Source of the DNA: Aeromonas fluvialis
GTDB lineage: Bacteria; Pseudomonadota; Gammaproteobacteria; Enterobacterales; Aeromonadaceae
DNA: 50,805 nt
Direction of reading: 5' to 3'
Assembly (NCBI RefSeq): GCF_000819885.1
Contig: NZ_CDBO01000034.1
Span: 70,836-121,640 of the forward strand
Shown in pieces: positions 9,112-19,126 of this stretch; position 1 is the first letter of the stretch, and every line of letters begins with the position of its first letter. The notes beneath the pieces are model-generated. The model made no database searches. It was not told the DNA's origin and saw only the letters and a list, made by a program, of their open reading frames with translations. A program made the position numbers and the translations under genes.

Positions 9112-10637
9112 TGGGATGCCTCTTGCTCTGCTTGCCACTGTTTACCGACTGCCGCCGCCATCAGCTTCTCCTGATTGGCATCGCGGGTGTTGAACTCTGC
9201 GCTGATGCGCCCTTCGTGCATCACCATGATGCGATCACTCATGCCGAGCACTTCCGGCATCTCGGAGGAGACCAGAATGATGCTCATCCCCTCCTTCTTG
9301 AACTGGTTGATCAGCTGATAAATTTCCTTTTTCGCCCCCACGTCGACGCCGCGGGTCGGCTCGTCGAGGATCAGCACCTTGGGCCGGGTCAGCAGCCCCT
9401 TGGCGATGGCTACCTTCTGCTGGTTGCCGCCGGAGAGGAGCTTTATTAGCTGATCCTGACTCGGGGTCTTGATATTGAACAGGCGCACATAGTCGCCCAC
9501 CGCCTGCCGCTCGGCCTTGCCGTCAATCTTGCCGTTGCTGATGAACTCGTCGAGGGCGCACAGACTCATGTTTTCGCGTACCGAGAGCTCCAGCACCAGG
9601 CCATCGCCTTTGCGATCTTCGGAGATATAGGCGATGCCAGCGGCCAACCCGTCGGCCGGGCTTTTGGGCACCAGAGCATGACCATCTACTTCCACTTCAC
9701 CGGCGCTGATGGGGCTGGCGCCATAGATAAGCTTCATCAGCTCGGTGCGGCCGGAGCCCATCAGGCCGCTAAAGCCCAGAATTTCCCCCTGACGCAGGGA
9801 GAAGCTCACCCCGCGCACGCCTGGGCCGGCTAGATCTTTCACCTGCAGGCTGACGGGGCCGAACTCGCGCTCAAGGCGCGGGTACTGCTCTTCCAGTCGG
9901 CGACCCACCATCATCTCGATGATCTTGTCTTCATCCAGATCGCTCACCGCCTTCTCGCCGATCCACTTGCCATCGCGCAGCACGGTGACCCGATCGCAGA
10001 TCTCGAAGATCTCTTTGAGGCGGTGGGAGATATAGACGATGCCGCAACCCTGCTCACGCAGCTCGCGGATAACCTTGAACAGCTGCTCGGTCTCGGTATC
10101 GGTCAACGCATCGGTCGGTTCGTCCATGATGATGACGCTGGCATCGAACGACAGCGCCTTGGCGATCTCCACCATCTGCTGTTCGCCGATGGAGAGATCC
10201 CCGAGTCGGGTATCCGGCCCATGTTTGACGCCAAGTCGCGCCAACAGGCCGCTGGCCCGTTCGCCCAACTGTTTGTGGTCGATGCTGCCAAAACGGGTGC
10301 GCGGTTCGCGACCGAGGAAGATGTTGGCGGCAATCGACAACTCCGGCAGCAGGTTCAGCTCCTGATGGATGATGCTGATCCCCTGATCCTGAGAGTCGCG
10401 GGGGCCCTTGAAATGGACCGACTGACCGCGGTAGCTGACGCTGCCCGCATCGGCCTGATAGATACCGGTCAGCACCTTCATCAGGGTGGATTTGCCGGCG
10501 CCATTTTCACCGAGCAGGGCCATCACCTGGCCCGGATAGACCCGCAGACCCGCTTCGTCGAGGGCGCGCACACCGGGGAAGGTCTTGACGATCCCGGTCA
10601 GCTCCAGAATGGGTGAGAGGGGGGAGGTTGTGCTCAT
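9108..10637 (-). CDS. rbsA: Ribose ABC transporter, duplicated ATPase subunit
   Basis: 509 aa with two ABC domains in tandem. The first has a canonical Walker A (GENGAGKST, near 43-51), signature [15 protein letters not shown] and Walker [13 protein letters not shown]. The second has a degenerate Walker A (GLMGSGRTE) but a good signature ([14 protein letters not shown]) and Walker B ([12 protein letters not shown]). This asymmetry is normal for RbsA/MglA sugar ATPases. It powers ribose import through RbsC and is translationally coupled to rbsC. Confidence 0.96.
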   Translation of the reverse strand: MSTTSPLSPILELTGIVKTFPGVRALDEAGLRVYPGQVMALLGENGAGKSTLMKVLTGIYQADAGSVSYRGQSVHFKGPRDSQDQGISIIHQELNLLPELSIAANIFLGREPRTRFGSIDHKQLGERASGLLARLGVKHGPDTRLGDLSIGEQQMVEIAKALSFDASVIIMDEPTDALTDTETEQLFKVIRELREQGCGIVYISHRLKEIFEICDRVTVLRDGKWIGEKAVSDLDEDKIIEMMVGRRLEEQYPRLEREFGPVSLQVKDLAGPGVRGVSFSLRQGEILGFSGLMGSGRTELMKLIYGASPISAGEVEVDGHALVPKSPADGLAAGIAYISEDRKGDGLVLELSVRENMSLCALDEFISNGKIDGKAERQAVGDYVRLFNIKTPSQDQLIKLLSGGNQQKVAIAKGLLTRPKVLILDEPTRGVDVGAKKEIYQLINQFKKEGMSIILVSSEMPEVLGMSDRIMVMHEGRISAEFNTRDANQEKLMAAAVGKQWQAEQEASQ

Positions 10638-10658
10638 TTGCAGCTTCCTTGAAGAGGC

Positions 10659-11078
10659 TTAAAACGCCACACCGGCGCAGAGGATCAGGTTGGCGTAGGG
10701 AGTCACCTCGCCGCTGCGCACGATCGCCTTACTCTGACGGGAGCGGGTTTTGAACTCCTCGTGCAGGCAGTATTCGATGGCGATGGGCTTGCCTTGGGCG
10801 GCTGCGTGGGCCTCAAGTTGATCGACCAGCGCCTGATGGGCGGCGGGGCTGATCTGCTTGATCTCGCTTGCCATGATCGCCTTCTCCACCACCAGATCGG
10901 TGAGCAGGGCGGTCAGTACGGTTTCAAGGCTGGGCGTCCCCGCCATCAGCGCCAGATCGATCCGCTCCGGCCCTGCCGCAATGGGCAAACCTGCATCGCA
11001 GACGGTGATCTCGTCGGTGTGGCCCATCTGTGCCACCAGAGCACTCAGGGGAGCATTGAGCAGTACGCCTCGTTTCAT
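10659..11078 (-). CDS. rbsD: D-ribose pyranase
   Basis: 139 aa. Interconverts beta-pyranose and beta-furanose forms of ribose so that ribokinase can use them. The MGHTDEITVCDAGLP segment carries H20, the conserved active-site histidine, and the C-terminus keeps EYCLHEEFK and ANLILCAGV. The ATG at 11078 has GAGGTG at good spacing and matches the family N-terminus (MKRGVLLNAPLSALVAQMGH). A longer in-frame reading to 11159 would run through the operator and is not the real start. First gene of the operon. Confidence 0.95.
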   Translation of the reverse strand: MKRGVLLNAPLSALVAQMGHTDEITVCDAGLPIAAGPERIDLALMAGTPSLETVLTALLTDLVVEKAIMASEIKQISPAAHQALVDQLEAHAAAQGKPIAIEYCLHEEFKTRSRQSKAIVRSGEVTPYANLILCAGVAF

Positions 11079-11123
11079 ACAGCACCTCATCAGGCCTTGG
11101 CCCGTCAATCTGTGAACCGTCAG

Positions 11124-11147
11124 GCAACCGGTTACGCAACCGGTTGC
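11124..11147. promoter_or_regulatory. Tandem palindromic operators, probable RbsR sites
   Basis: Two copies of GCAACCGGTT start 12 bp apart (11124 and 11136). The second extends to the perfect 12-bp palindrome GCAACCGGTTGC; the first ends AC in place of GC. A palindrome with a central CG is the LacI-family operator style. They lie 46 bp upstream of rbsD and just downstream of the predicted transcription start, where bound repressor would block transcription. The assignment to RbsR is inferred. Confidence 0.7.
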
Positions 11148-11158
11148 CTCATGGCACA

Positions 11159-11220
11159 AAGATAGGCTTTTTACGAAGGAAGGGCCACGGCAAAACCACG
11201 GAAATGTGAAAACGATCTCA
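11159..11220 (-). promoter_or_regulatory. rbsD promoter with CRP-like site
   Basis: A CRP-like box TGTGA-N6-TCTCA (11205-11220, one mismatch from TGTGA-N6-TCACA) lies upstream of a minus-strand -10 element TATCTT (11164 to 11159). With transcription starting near 11152, the centre of the box falls at about -60.5, the classical class I CRP position. No strong -35 is seen, as expected for an activator-dependent promoter. Confidence 0.6.
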
Positions 11221-11401
11221 AAGGCGGAAGAAGAAATGCAGGGGAGGGAACAGGAAGGGTGTCAGCAGAACCCAGCCCTCCTCTTTACTGATTTTATGGT
11301 TAGTGTCGCAAGCAAAAATAGGGTGAAAGAGGATGATTTCATTTGCATAAGGCACCTTATTTCCCTCGACTGATGAGGTGCAGCGACTCAATGTTATTGA
11401 T

Positions 11402-11431
11402 AAAAAAAGAGCCACACATATAGTGTGGCTC
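11402..11431 (-). terminator. Rho-independent terminator of rne
   Basis: On the minus strand a 9-bp stem GAGCCACAC / GTGTGGCTC with a 5-nt loop is followed by seven T, 26 bp beyond the rne stop. The remaining sequence between this and the rbs promoter (about 11221-11401) shows no convincing gene. Confidence 0.92.
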
Positions 11432-11456
11432 TTGATTTGGTCGTTACCGGCGGATA

Positions 11457-14400
11457 TCAGGGGCGACCTGCGGGGCAGGATGCACTATTCACTGCAGCTG
11501 TACTGCCGCCATGGCGGCCGGAGCTGGTGACGTCTCCCCGCACCAGTGGTGGGTAGTTGACAGACTCACGGGCTGGCAGTACCGGTGCTTCGGCAGGCGT
11601 GGCCATCGGTGCGGATGCCTTGCGGGCACGAGCCAGCAGGCCTGCACCGTGTACTACCTGTTTGGTGACGACCGGAGTCTCTTCCGCCACAACGGCAGCG
11701 ACAGTTGCCGGGGTTTCGACAACTGCGGCTGGCATCTCGACTATGGTGGCTACCGATGCAGTTTCCATAACAGGAGCTGTTACAGCTGGGGCTTCAACAG
11801 CCTGAGCGGTTTCAACCACGGTAGCGGCAGCCACGTCGACAACCGGAGCGGCGATAACGGCAACTTCTGGCTCTGCGGCAACTACAACCTCAGTGACAGC
11901 TGCAACAACCGGGCTGGCAGCAACCTCGGCTTGAGTTGCTGCAACCTGGGCAGTGGCCTGCTCGGCAGCTTCTTCAGCAACGGCTTCGACAACCACATGC
12001 TCGGTCAGTGCAGCAGAGGCTTGCAGGGCAGCAGCGACGGCTTCAGCGCTCGGGATGGTAACAACAGGCACTACCGGTTCTTCAACCTGCGCTTTGGCAA
12101 TATCTGCCTGGGCTGCGGTGGTCAGAGTGGTGGTATCTTGCTGTTCTTCGTCACGCTGGCTGCGGGCATCTTCGTTGATGCGCTTGCGGCGCTGGCCTTC
12201 GATACGCTGGCTGCGCGGAGTGCGGCGTGAACGGCGCTGGCCTTCACTCTGCTCTTCCTGTTCGTTACCAAGGGGGGTGTCGATCACCTCAGCTTGCGCT
12301 GGCACTTCGTCAACCGGCAGGGCAGGGGTGTCAGCAGTGGCAACATCGACACGGATCTGCTTGCGCAGTTGACGACGTTCGCGGCGCTCGGCCACTTTCT
12401 GCTCTTTCTCCTGACGTGGCTGGGTGGTAGTTGCATCAACGCCATCTACCGCTTCCACAACGACCTCGGCACGGGGCTCGCGGGGAGCGCGAGGCTCACG
12501 GGCCGGACGCGGCGCGCGTGGTTCACGTTCCTGACGCGGTTCGCGTTCTTGACGGGGCTCACGTTCCATGCGCTGTTCGCTGCGCACTTCGCCACGGGTC
12601 TCGTTACGGGCTTCACGCTCCTGACGAGGCTCGCGCTCTTTGCGCGGACGGCGATTGCGGTTTTCACCGGCTTCGCGGTTGCCACCTTCACGCTTCTCGC
12701 CAGCTTCGGCGTTGTTGCGATTGTTACGGTTGTCGTCACGACGAGGACGCTGACCACGGCCACGGGCCTCTTCACGCTGGTGACGATGACCTTCCTCTTT
12801 ACGCGTTTCCCGCACTGCCGGTTTCTCGGCGGGTACTTTGACTTCGGCAGGTGCTGCATCGCTGCTGAACAGGCCGGTAATGCCTTTGATTAGCTTGCTG
12901 AAGAAACCGGCTTCGGCAGGGGCTGCTGCAACGGGTGTCGTCGGCTGTTGCGGTGCAACAGGGGCCGGTTGTGCCGGTTGGGCGAAGCCTTGCAGCAGCG
13001 GCTGTTCGCGTTCGATCACCTGAGCTTGCTTCGGTTGGTAGACCGGCTTAGCAATCTCGGTTTTTAGCTCGTAGCTGGCCGCTTCCGGGATCTCGTTCTG
13101 ACGAATGCGGGTCACTTCGTAGTGCGGGGTTTCCAGATGCTGGTTCGGAATGATGTAAACACGCACATCATTGCGCTGTTCCAGACTGGCGATAGCGGCA
13201 CGCTTCTCGTTAAGCAGATAGGCGGCAACATCCACCGGCACCTGGCCGTGAACCTGCTCGGTGTTGTCCTTCATCGCCTCTTCTTCGATGAGACGCAGGA
13301 TGGACAGAGCGAGGGATTCGTTGTCACGGATCACGCCTTGACCCTGGCAACGGGGGCAGATATGGCTACTGGACTCGTTGAGGGAGGGGCGCAGACGCTG
13401 GCGAGACATCTCCAGCAGACCGAAACGGGAGATCCGGCCCAGCTGGATGCGGGCCCTGTCCTGATGAACCGCTTCACGCAGACGGTTTTCCACATCGCGC
13501 TGATGGCGAACCGGTGTCATGTCGATGAAGTCGATCACGATCAGGCCACCTAGGTCACGCAGACGCAATTGACGGGCAATTTCGTCGGCCGCTTCCAGGT
13601 TGGTTTGCAGCGCAGTCTCTTCGATATCGCCGCCCTTGGTTGCGCGGGAGGAGTTGATATCGATGGAGGTCAGGGCTTCGGTCGGATCGATAACGATGCT
13701 GCCGCCGGAGGGGAGGCGCACTTCACGCTGGAAAGCTGACTCGATCTGGCTCTCAATCTGGAAGTGGTTGAACAGGGCAACTTCACCCTTGTACAGCTTC
13801 ACACGGTTGAGGAAATCGGGACGTACCAGTTCGATATGCGCCTTGGCGCGTTCGAAAATCACCGGATTGTCGATCAGGATCTCGCCCACATCGCGACGCA
13901 GATAATCACGGATGGCACGGACGATGACGTTGCTTTCCTGGTGGATCAGCACAGGCGCGGAGCGCTCTTGTGAGGCCTTGTGGATGGAGTCCCAGTGGTT
14001 GAGCAGAACGTTCAGATCCCACTCCAGCTCTTCCGGAGACTTGCCCACACCGGCGGTACGCACGATCAGGCCCATGCCTTCCGGCACGGTCAATCCGTTC
14101 AGGGCTTCTTTCAGTTCAGTCCGCTCATCACCTTCGATACGGCGGGAGATACCACCGGCACGGGGGTTGTTGGGCATCAGTACCAGGTAGCTACCTGCCA
14201 GGCTGATAAAGGTGGTGAGGGCTGCACCCTTGGTGCCACGCTCTTCCTTGTCGATCTGGACGATAACTTCCTGACCTTCGCGGACCACTTCTTTGATATT
14301 GGGACGACCCTGATAGGAGTAACCGGAGGGGAAGTAATTGCGGGCGATCTCCTTCAACGGCAGGAAACCGTGGCGCTCGGCGCCGTAGTCGACAAAAGCA

Positions 14401-14564
14401 GCTTCAAGGCTGGGTTCTACGCGGGTGATTTTACCCTTGTAAATGTTCGCTTTTTTCTGCTCGTGTCCCGGACTTTCAATATCCAAATCGTAGAGCTGTT
14501 GTCCGTCAACCAGCGCTACGCGCAACTCCTCTTCTTGAGTTGCGTTGATAAGCATTCTTTTCAT
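11457..14564 (-). CDS. rne: Ribonuclease E
   Basis: 1035 aa endoribonuclease, core of the RNA degradosome; initiates mRNA decay and processes rRNA and tRNA. The first 530 residues are conserved: S1 domain ([23 protein letters not shown]), the catalytic region with metal-binding Asp residues ([11 protein letters not shown] and [11 protein letters not shown]), and the zinc-link CPRCQGQG. An amphipathic membrane-anchoring helix follows ([16 protein letters not shown], about 560-575). The C-terminal half is disordered: Arg/Glu/Pro-rich RNA-binding repeats, then Ala/Val/Glu-rich sequence, and near the end KASAPM, which matches the PNPase-docking end of the E. coli protein. The start ATG follows a long leader, typical of rne autoregulation. 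Confidence 0.97.
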   Translation of the reverse strand: MKRMLINATQEEELRVALVDGQQLYDLDIESPGHEQKKANIYKGKITRVEPSLEAAFVDYGAERHGFLPLKEIARNYFPSGYSYQGRPNIKEVVREGQEVIVQIDKEERGTKGAALTTFISLAGSYLVLMPNNPRAGGISRRIEGDERTELKEALNGLTVPEGMGLIVRTAGVGKSPEELEWDLNVLLNHWDSIHKASQERSAPVLIHQESNVIVRAIRDYLRRDVGEILIDNPVIFERAKAHIELVRPDFLNRVKLYKGEVALFNHFQIESQIESAFQREVRLPSGGSIVIDPTEALTSIDINSSRATKGGDIEETALQTNLEAADEIARQLRLRDLGGLIVIDFIDMTPVRHQRDVENRLREAVHQDRARIQLGRISRFGLLEMSRQRLRPSLNESSSHICPRCQGQGVIRDNESLALSILRLIEEEAMKDNTEQVHGQVPVDVAAYLLNEKRAAIASLEQRNDVRVYIIPNQHLETPHYEVTRIRQNEIPEAASYELKTEIAKPVYQPKQAQVIEREQPLLQGFAQPAQPAPVAPQQPTTPVAAAPAEAGFFSKLIKGITGLFSSDAAPAEVKVPAEKPAVRETRKEEGHRHQREEARGRGQRPRRDDNRNNRNNAEAGEKREGGNREAGENRNRRPRKEREPRQEREARNETRGEVRSEQRMEREPRQEREPRQEREPRAPRPAREPRAPREPRAEVVVEAVDGVDATTTQPRQEKEQKVAERRERRQLRKQIRVDVATADTPALPVDEVPAQAEVIDTPLGNEQEEQSEGQRRSRRTPRSQRIEGQRRKRINEDARSQRDEEQQDTTTLTTAAQADIAKAQVEEPVVPVVTIPSAEAVAAALQASAALTEHVVVEAVAEEAAEQATAQVAATQAEVAASPVVAAVTEVVVAAEPEVAVIAAPVVDVAAATVVETAQAVEAPAVTAPVMETASVATIVEMPAAVVETPATVAAVVAEETPVVTKQVVHGAGLLARARKASAPMATPAEAPVLPARESVNYPPLVRGDVTSSGRHGGSTAAVNSASCPAGRP

Positions 14565-14881
14565 TGAGTTCTCGTTATTGTGTCATTTTGATTTCCTCCA
14601 TCTGGGTCCTGCCGGCGCCGGCCTCGGGTCTTCAGCATACTGTGGCAACCTCCCGGTTGGGGTATGCATGAGGCGCAAACTAAGGGCGCTATGGTCATCC
14701 CTTCTCGAGAAGGGATGAATAAGGATGCCGAAATGGAGACAAATAAACGGTGATGTTTGTGTTCTCCATGCGTTGTACCTCGCACCCGGGAACCGTCATG
14801 TTCTTGTATACACGGTGTTTCGGGATTGGGTGGCATACTTTTTGGCCACTTAGTACAAGGCTTGAACACAATGACAAAACC
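14565..14881 (-). promoter_or_regulatory. rne 5' leader, structured, probable autoregulatory UTR
   Basis: About 317 nt between the predicted start near 14881 and the rne ATG. It holds a perfect 22-nt palindrome (14696-14717, half CATCCCTTCTC) and a second stem-loop at about 14634-14668 (GCATAC...CAACC-TCCC-GGTTG...TATGC). Enterobacterial rne has a leader of similar length whose hairpins let RNase E control its own mRNA; the same role is inferred here. No gene seen in this stretch. Confidence 0.6.
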
Positions 14882-14887
14882 TTGTTT

Positions 14888-14917
14888 ATTATCCCATTTA
14901 AACCTCTTTTATAGCAA
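14888..14917 (-). promoter_or_regulatory. rne promoter
   Basis: Minus-strand -35 TTGCTA (14917 to 14912), 18-bp spacer and -10 GATAAT (14893 to 14888). This places transcription start near 14881. Confidence 0.65.
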
Positions 14918-14964
14918 GGTGCCATTTTTCAACAAACCATGCAGCCAAGGGGCGCTGGCAGTGT

Positions 14965-14970
14965 TAAAAT
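14965..14970 (+). promoter_or_regulatory. rluC -10 element close to the start codon
   Basis: TAAAAT ends 7 nt before the ATG of rluC at 14978. A transcript starting from it would begin at or next to the start codon, so the mRNA may be leaderless. No clear -35 is present. Confidence 0.45.
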
Positions 14971-14977
14971 CCGCGCC

Positions 14978-15922
14978 ATGACACAGATACAACAACAAGT
15001 GCAGCTGCTCACCATCGAAGCTGAGCATGACGGGCAGCGCATCGACAATTTTCTCAAGACTCAGCTAAAGGGCGTCCCCAAGAGCCTGATCTATCGCATC
15101 CTTCGCAAAGGCGAAGTGCGGGTTAACAAAAAGCGCATCAAACCGGAGTACAAACTCTGCGCAGGTGACGAGGTGCGGGTCCCACCCGTGCGCGTTGCCG
15201 AGAAGAATGAGCTGCCCTCGGCCAACCTCGGTGTTATCCAGCGTCTGGAGAGCCAGATCTTGTTCGAAGACGATGCCATGATCGTCCTGAACAAGCCCTC
15301 CGGCATGGCGGTTCACGGCGGCAGTGGCCTGAGCTTTGGTGTTATCGAAGGGCTACGCGCCCTGCGTCCGGAAGCTCGTTTCCTCGAACTGGTTCATCGA
15401 CTTGACCGCGATACCTCTGGCGTACTGCTGGTTGCCAAAAAACGCAGCGCCCTGCGCAGCTTGCATGAGCAGTTGCGGGTCAAGACCATGCGCAAGCAGT
15501 ATCTGGCGCTGGTACGCGGCAAGTGGCAGGCTCACGTCAAGGTGGTCAATGCGCCGCTGCGCAAAAACGACCTGCAATCCGGTGAACGGGTGGTGCGGGT
15601 CAGTGCCGATGGCAAGCCCTCCGAAACCCGCTTCCGTATCGTGCGTCAATTTGCCGAAGCGACCTTGGTCGAATGCAGCCCCATTACCGGCCGAACTCAC
15701 CAGATCCGCGTGCACACCCTGCATGCCGGTCACCCGATCGCGTGTGACGATAAGTACGGTGAAGCTGCGTTTGATGAAAAGATGCGTAATCAAGGGCTAA
15801 AACGGCTCTTTTTGCATGCCTGGAAGCTCAGCTTCACCCATCCGGCCGATGGTCGTGAGATGCAGGTAGAAGCGCCGCTGGCGCCTGAGCTCGACAACTT
15901 CCTCAACGGCTTGCCACGCTGA
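14978..15922 (+). CDS. rluC: 23S rRNA pseudouridine(955/2504/2580) synthase RluC
   Basis: 314 aa. Converts three uridines of 23S rRNA to pseudouridine. An N-terminal S4 RNA-binding domain ([19 protein letters not shown]...[14 protein letters not shown]) precedes the RsuA/RluA catalytic domain with the motif HRLDRDTSG, whose Asp is catalytic. Near-identical to E. coli RluC in [25 protein letters not shown]. The ATG at 14978 agrees with the family N-terminus; the open frame continues upstream to 14939 without family similarity. Divergent from rne, as in E. coli. Confidence 0.96.
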   Translation: MTQIQQQVQLLTIEAEHDGQRIDNFLKTQLKGVPKSLIYRILRKGEVRVNKKRIKPEYKLCAGDEVRVPPVRVAEKNELPSANLGVIQRLESQILFEDDAMIVLNKPSGMAVHGGSGLSFGVIEGLRALRPEARFLELVHRLDRDTSGVLLVAKKRSALRSLHEQLRVKTMRKQYLALVRGKWQAHVKVVNAPLRKNDLQSGERVVRVSADGKPSETRFRIVRQFAEATLVECSPITGRTHQIRVHTLHAGHPIACDDKYGEAAFDEKMRNQGLKRLFLHAWKLSFTHPADGREMQVEAPLAPELDNFLNGLPR

Positions 15923-16584
15923 TGCAGGATATCCGGCTCGCCATTTTCGATTGGGACGGTACCCTGATGGATTCGGTGGGCCGGATTGTGGCCTGTGTGC
16001 AGGGGGCGGCCAGAGATTGTGAGCTGGCGGTGCCTGCACCAGCTCGGATTCGGCAGATCATCGGAATGAGCCTCGATGTCGCCATGCCCCGTCTGTTCCC
16101 CTTATGTAGCGACAGTGGCAGCACCATTGATGAGCGCCAGATTGCCGCACTCATCGAGCGCTATCGTCATCACTATCTGCACGATGTTACCCCCAGCCCG
16201 CTGTTTGCCGGAGCAGAGGAGTTGCTGCATGCCTGGCAGGCACGGGGGCTGCAGTTGGCCGTCGCTACCGGCAAATCACGCCGTGGGCTGGATAGAGTAT
16301 TGGAAGAAACCGGGCTGCGTCCGTTGTTTGTGACCAGTCGTGGGGCCGATGAGGCGCGCTCCAAGCCTGATCCGCTAATGCTTGTACAGATCCTGGATGA
16401 GCTGGGGCTTTTACCATGGCAGGCGGTGATGATCGGCGACTCTGTTCACGATATGGCGATGGCCGAGGCGATCGCCATGCCGCGAATTGGCGTCACCTGG
16501 GGTGTGGATAGCCGCGATGCCCTCGGTCGTCACGGGCCGGTGGCGGTGGTAGACACCATGGCTGTGCTCAACACGCTATTGTAA
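15922..16584 (+). CDS. HAD-IA family phosphatase
   Basis: 220 aa, overlapping the rluC stop by one base (TGATG), so probably co-transcribed and coupled. HAD motifs are complete: nucleophile FDWDGTLMDS (D10 and D12), motif II VATGKS, motif III SKPDP, and motif IV MIGDSVHDMAMA. A helical cap lies between motifs I and II, as in phosphoglycolate phosphatase-like enzymes. Its link to rluC recurs in gammaproteobacteria. Substrate not known from sequence. Confidence 0.9.
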   Translation: MQDIRLAIFDWDGTLMDSVGRIVACVQGAARDCELAVPAPARIRQIIGMSLDVAMPRLFPLCSDSGSTIDERQIAALIERYRHHYLHDVTPSPLFAGAEELLHAWQARGLQLAVATGKSRRGLDRVLEETGLRPLFVTSRGADEARSKPDPLMLVQILDELGLLPWQAVMIGDSVHDMAMAEAIAMPRIGVTWGVDSRDALGRHGPVAVVDTMAVLNTLL

Positions 16585-16622
16585 GAGTCTTCCTTTGAGC
16601 GACCTCAATCTGTGATAACGGC

Positions 16623-16648
16623 AGCCCGGTCCATTGACCGGGCTTCTT
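16623..16648 (+). terminator. Terminator after the HAD phosphatase
   Basis: A 9-bp stem AGCCCGGTC / GACCGGGCT with loop CATT, then TCTTATATCTCTT. Lies between convergent genes and may also act for yceF. Confidence 0.8.
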
Positions 16649-16680
16649 ATATCTCTTCGAGCTCATCTATTCGCCCGCAA

Positions 16681-17262
16681 TCAGGGCAGGGCGATGCCGT
16701 GGCGATCCAGAAGTTCGATCAGGCCTATCAGTGGCAGACCGATCAATGCGTTAGGATCGCGCCCCTCCAGCCTCTTGAACAGTACGATCCCCATCCCTTC
16801 ACATTTGAAACTGCCAGCACAATCGAGGGGCAATTCAGCCTCGACATAGCGACGGATGGCGGCCTCATTGAGTGTGCGAAAATGGACGGTGAAAGGTTCC
16901 ACCAGCTGATGAGCCTTGCCTGTGGCGGCATTCACCACGCACAGGCCGGTATAGAAGGTGACGCTGCGACCCTGGGCCGCCATCAGCTGCGCGACCGCCT
17001 TGTCGATGGTGCCCGGCTTGCCGAGGATACGACCGTCGCAGACGCACACCTGATCAGAACCGATGATCAAGCCCTGATCACGTTGCTGGGCGATGGCATC
17101 TGCCTTGCCACGGGCCAGCCTGGCCACAAGTGTTTCGGCGGATTCGCCTGCCAGTGGGCGCTCATCCACGTCGGGGGCGGCACATTCAAAAGGGAGGCCA
17201 AGCTTCTCCAGCAGGGCCTTGCGATAGCGAGAAGTTGAGGCGAGGATCAGATTCTGTGGCAT
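16681..17262 (-). CDS. yceF: Maf-like nucleotide pyrophosphatase YceF (7-methyl-GTP pyrophosphatase)
   Basis: 193 aa. House-cleaning enzyme that hydrolyses 7-methyl-GTP and related non-canonical nucleotides. It has the Maf start [17 protein letters not shown], the catalytic region [20 protein letters not shown], and the YceF-type [34 protein letters not shown]. The ATG at 17262 gives the family N-terminus [11 protein letters not shown]; the frame continues upstream without similarity. No strong ribosome site is visible. Divergent from yceD. Confidence 0.93.
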   Translation of the reverse strand: MPQNLILASTSRYRKALLEKLGLPFECAAPDVDERPLAGESAETLVARLARGKADAIAQQRDQGLIIGSDQVCVCDGRILGKPGTIDKAVAQLMAAQGRSVTFYTGLCVVNAATGKAHQLVEPFTVHFRTLNEAAIRRYVEAELPLDCAGSFKCEGMGIVLFKRLEGRDPNALIGLPLIGLIELLDRHGIALP

Positions 17263-17343
17263 AATCGAGATACCGATGAAAGCAGGTACCGGCATTTTAG
17301 GGACTTGTTGAGTTAAAATCATCGGCGGTAAGGACTTTTTCCT

Positions 17344-17372
17344 TTGACTATCAGTTGTTGGACCTATAATAT
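17344..17372 (+). promoter_or_regulatory. yceD-rpmF promoter
   Basis: -35 TTGACT (17344-17349) with overlapping -10 choices: TATAAT at 17365 (15-bp spacer) or TAATAT at 17367 (17-bp spacer). Transcription would start about 17378, only a few bases before the yceD ATG at 17382. Confidence 0.65.
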
Positions 17373-17381
17373 TCGCGCCCT

Positions 17382-17903
17382 ATGCAAAAGGTGAAGTTGC
17401 CCGTTAAGGTTGATCCAGTCCGTAGTGCCTTGAAACTGCTCGATTATGTCGGGGTAGTGGAAAAGTCGCAGATGCCCAGGCTGGAGGAATCAACCGCTGG
17501 CTTGCAGGGTGATATCGATGTATCACTGCACTTTGGCAAAGATGTCCAGAAGTTGACCGTTATGAAAGGCACTGCCCATGCCAAGGTTGACCTGGTTTGC
17601 CAACGTTGTGGAGAGACATTCGAGCATCTCTGCGAAGCTGAATTTATCTACACTCCGCTGTTCGAAAGAACAAACGAGGAAGAACTGCCGGAAGCTTATG
17701 AGCCCATTGAGTTGGACGAAAACGGCGAGATAGATCTTCATCAAATCCTGGAGGATGAACTCATCCTCTCGTTGCCTCAAGTCGCAATGCATTCTCTGGA
17801 TGCATGCCCGAGAGGGAACATGGAGATGACCTGGGGTGACATCGAACCTGCTGATGAGCGGCCGAATCCCTTTGCAGTTCTTGAAGAGCTTAAACGTAAG
17901 TGA
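17382..17903 (+). CDS. yceD: YceD (DUF177), 23S rRNA accumulation protein
   Basis: 173 aa. DUF177 protein, required for normal 23S rRNA levels in some bacteria. The start MQKVKLPVKVDPVRSALK, the central DLVCQRCGETFEH (Cys-x-x-Cys) and the acidic LDENGEIDLHQILEDELILSLP are diagnostic, with a further Cys in LDACP. Immediately upstream of rpmF, the conserved arrangement in proteobacteria. The leader predicted from the promoter is very short. Confidence 0.93.
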   Translation: MQKVKLPVKVDPVRSALKLLDYVGVVEKSQMPRLEESTAGLQGDIDVSLHFGKDVQKLTVMKGTAHAKVDLVCQRCGETFEHLCEAEFIYTPLFERTNEEELPEAYEPIELDENGEIDLHQILEDELILSLPQVAMHSLDACPRGNMEMTWGDIEPADERPNPFAVLEELKRK

Positions 17904-17922
17904 ATTTAGGAGTTAGCCTACA

Positions 17923-18090
17923 ATGGCCGTACAACAGAACCGTAAAACCCGTGCCAAGCGTGGCATGCGTCGTTCCCACGATGCGCTGACCACTGCTGCC
18001 CTGACTGTTGATCAGACCAGTGGCGAAATTCATCGTCGTCACCACGTGACTGCCGATGGTTTCTACCGCGGTAAAAAGGTAATCGCTTAA
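17923..18090 (+). CDS. rpmF: 50S ribosomal protein L32
   Basis: 55 aa small basic protein starting [20 protein letters not shown] and ending YRGKKVIA, a full-length bacterial L32. It starts 19 nt after yceD, with TTAGGAG upstream. It lacks the zinc-type cysteines found in some L32 proteins. First position of the L32/fatty-acid synthesis block, linking ribosome and membrane synthesis. Confidence 0.97.
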   Translation: MAVQQNRKTRAKRGMRRSHDALTTAALTVDQTSGEIHRRHHVTADGFYRGKKVIA

Positions 18091-18099
18091 GGATTGCCT

Positions 18100-19119
18100 T
18101 TGTCTACGCAAACTGTCGCGCTAGACATCATGGGGGGAGATATTGGCCCCTCGGAAACAGTGCCTGCCGCCGTGCAGGCACTGTCTCTTTTACCTCAGCT
18201 AAAACTGATCCTGGTCGGCGACCAGCACCAGACCTCTTCTTTGCTGCAGCAACATGGCTTGCTCAATCACCCCCGCGTCCGTTTCGTACATGCATCCCAA
18301 GTGGTTGGCATGGGCGACAAGCCTATCGTGGCGTTGCGTACTCTGAAAGACTCCTCCATGCGGGTGATACTCAATCTGGTGAAAGCCGGGGAGGCCGATG
18401 CCTGCGTCAGTGCCGGCAATACCGGTGCCCTGATGGCCATGGCCAAGTGTGTGCTCAAATCCTTGCCCGGTGTCGACCGCCCAGCTCTTATCAAGGCGCT
18501 GCCTACCTTGAATGGCAAACGTACCGTGATGCTGGATCTGGGGGCCAACGTCAGTTGCGATGCCGATACCTTGCTGCAATTCGCGGTGATGGGTTCAGTG
18601 GTGGCTGAAAAGGTGGAGGGGGTTGCCACTCCCCGGGTGGCCTTGCTCAACATTGGCGAGGAGGAGATCAAGGGCAATGATCTGGTACGCCACAGCGCCG
18701 AATTGCTGCGCCAGTGTCAGGCGCTCAACTTCGTCGGCTTTGTTGAGGGAGATTGCATCTTCAGCGGCGAGTGCGACGTGATCGTCTGCGACGGCTTTGT
18801 CGGCAATGTGGCCCTCAAGACGGCGGAGGGGGTGGTGCGGATGATGGCCCAGTTGGCCGGATATCCCCGCAAGAAACGCACTTTGCTTGGCCGGATCGCC
18901 GGATTTCTGTTCAAACGACGTTTTTCTTACCTGAACCCCGACCAGTATAACGGGGCAAGTCTGTTAGGATTGCGCGGCATTGTGGTAAAAAGTCATGGGC
19001 GGGCCGAACGGCGCGCTCTGTGTAATGCGATCCTGCTGGCCGCACAAGAGGCCAAACATCAACTTCCACTGCAAATAGCAGATCGCCTTGAAGCTGTCTT
19101 CTCTGACAGGGACCTATAA
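18100..19119 (+). CDS. plsX: Phosphate acyltransferase PlsX
   Basis: 339 aa. Makes acyl-phosphate from acyl-ACP for phospholipid synthesis. Shows [78 protein letters not shown] and VVKSHGRA. The TTG at 18100 is chosen because AAGGA (18089-18093) is well spaced and the product starts [13 protein letters not shown] like the family. Another TTG at 18094 would be too close to that site. Confidence 0.94.
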   Translation: MSTQTVALDIMGGDIGPSETVPAAVQALSLLPQLKLILVGDQHQTSSLLQQHGLLNHPRVRFVHASQVVGMGDKPIVALRTLKDSSMRVILNLVKAGEADACVSAGNTGALMAMAKCVLKSLPGVDRPALIKALPTLNGKRTVMLDLGANVSCDADTLLQFAVMGSVVAEKVEGVATPRVALLNIGEEEIKGNDLVRHSAELLRQCQALNFVGFVEGDCIFSGECDVIVCDGFVGNVALKTAEGVVRMMAQLAGYPRKKRTLLGRIAGFLFKRRFSYLNPDQYNGASLLGLRGIVVKSHGRAERRALCNAILLAAQEAKHQLPLQIADRLEAVFSDRDL

Positions 19120-19126
19120 GAACTCT

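Noticed and set aside
12294-12893. Hydrophobic-looking frames antisense to the rne C-terminal half
   Set aside because: They arise from the Arg/Glu/Ala-repeat coding of RNase E read in reverse; no start signals or family match.
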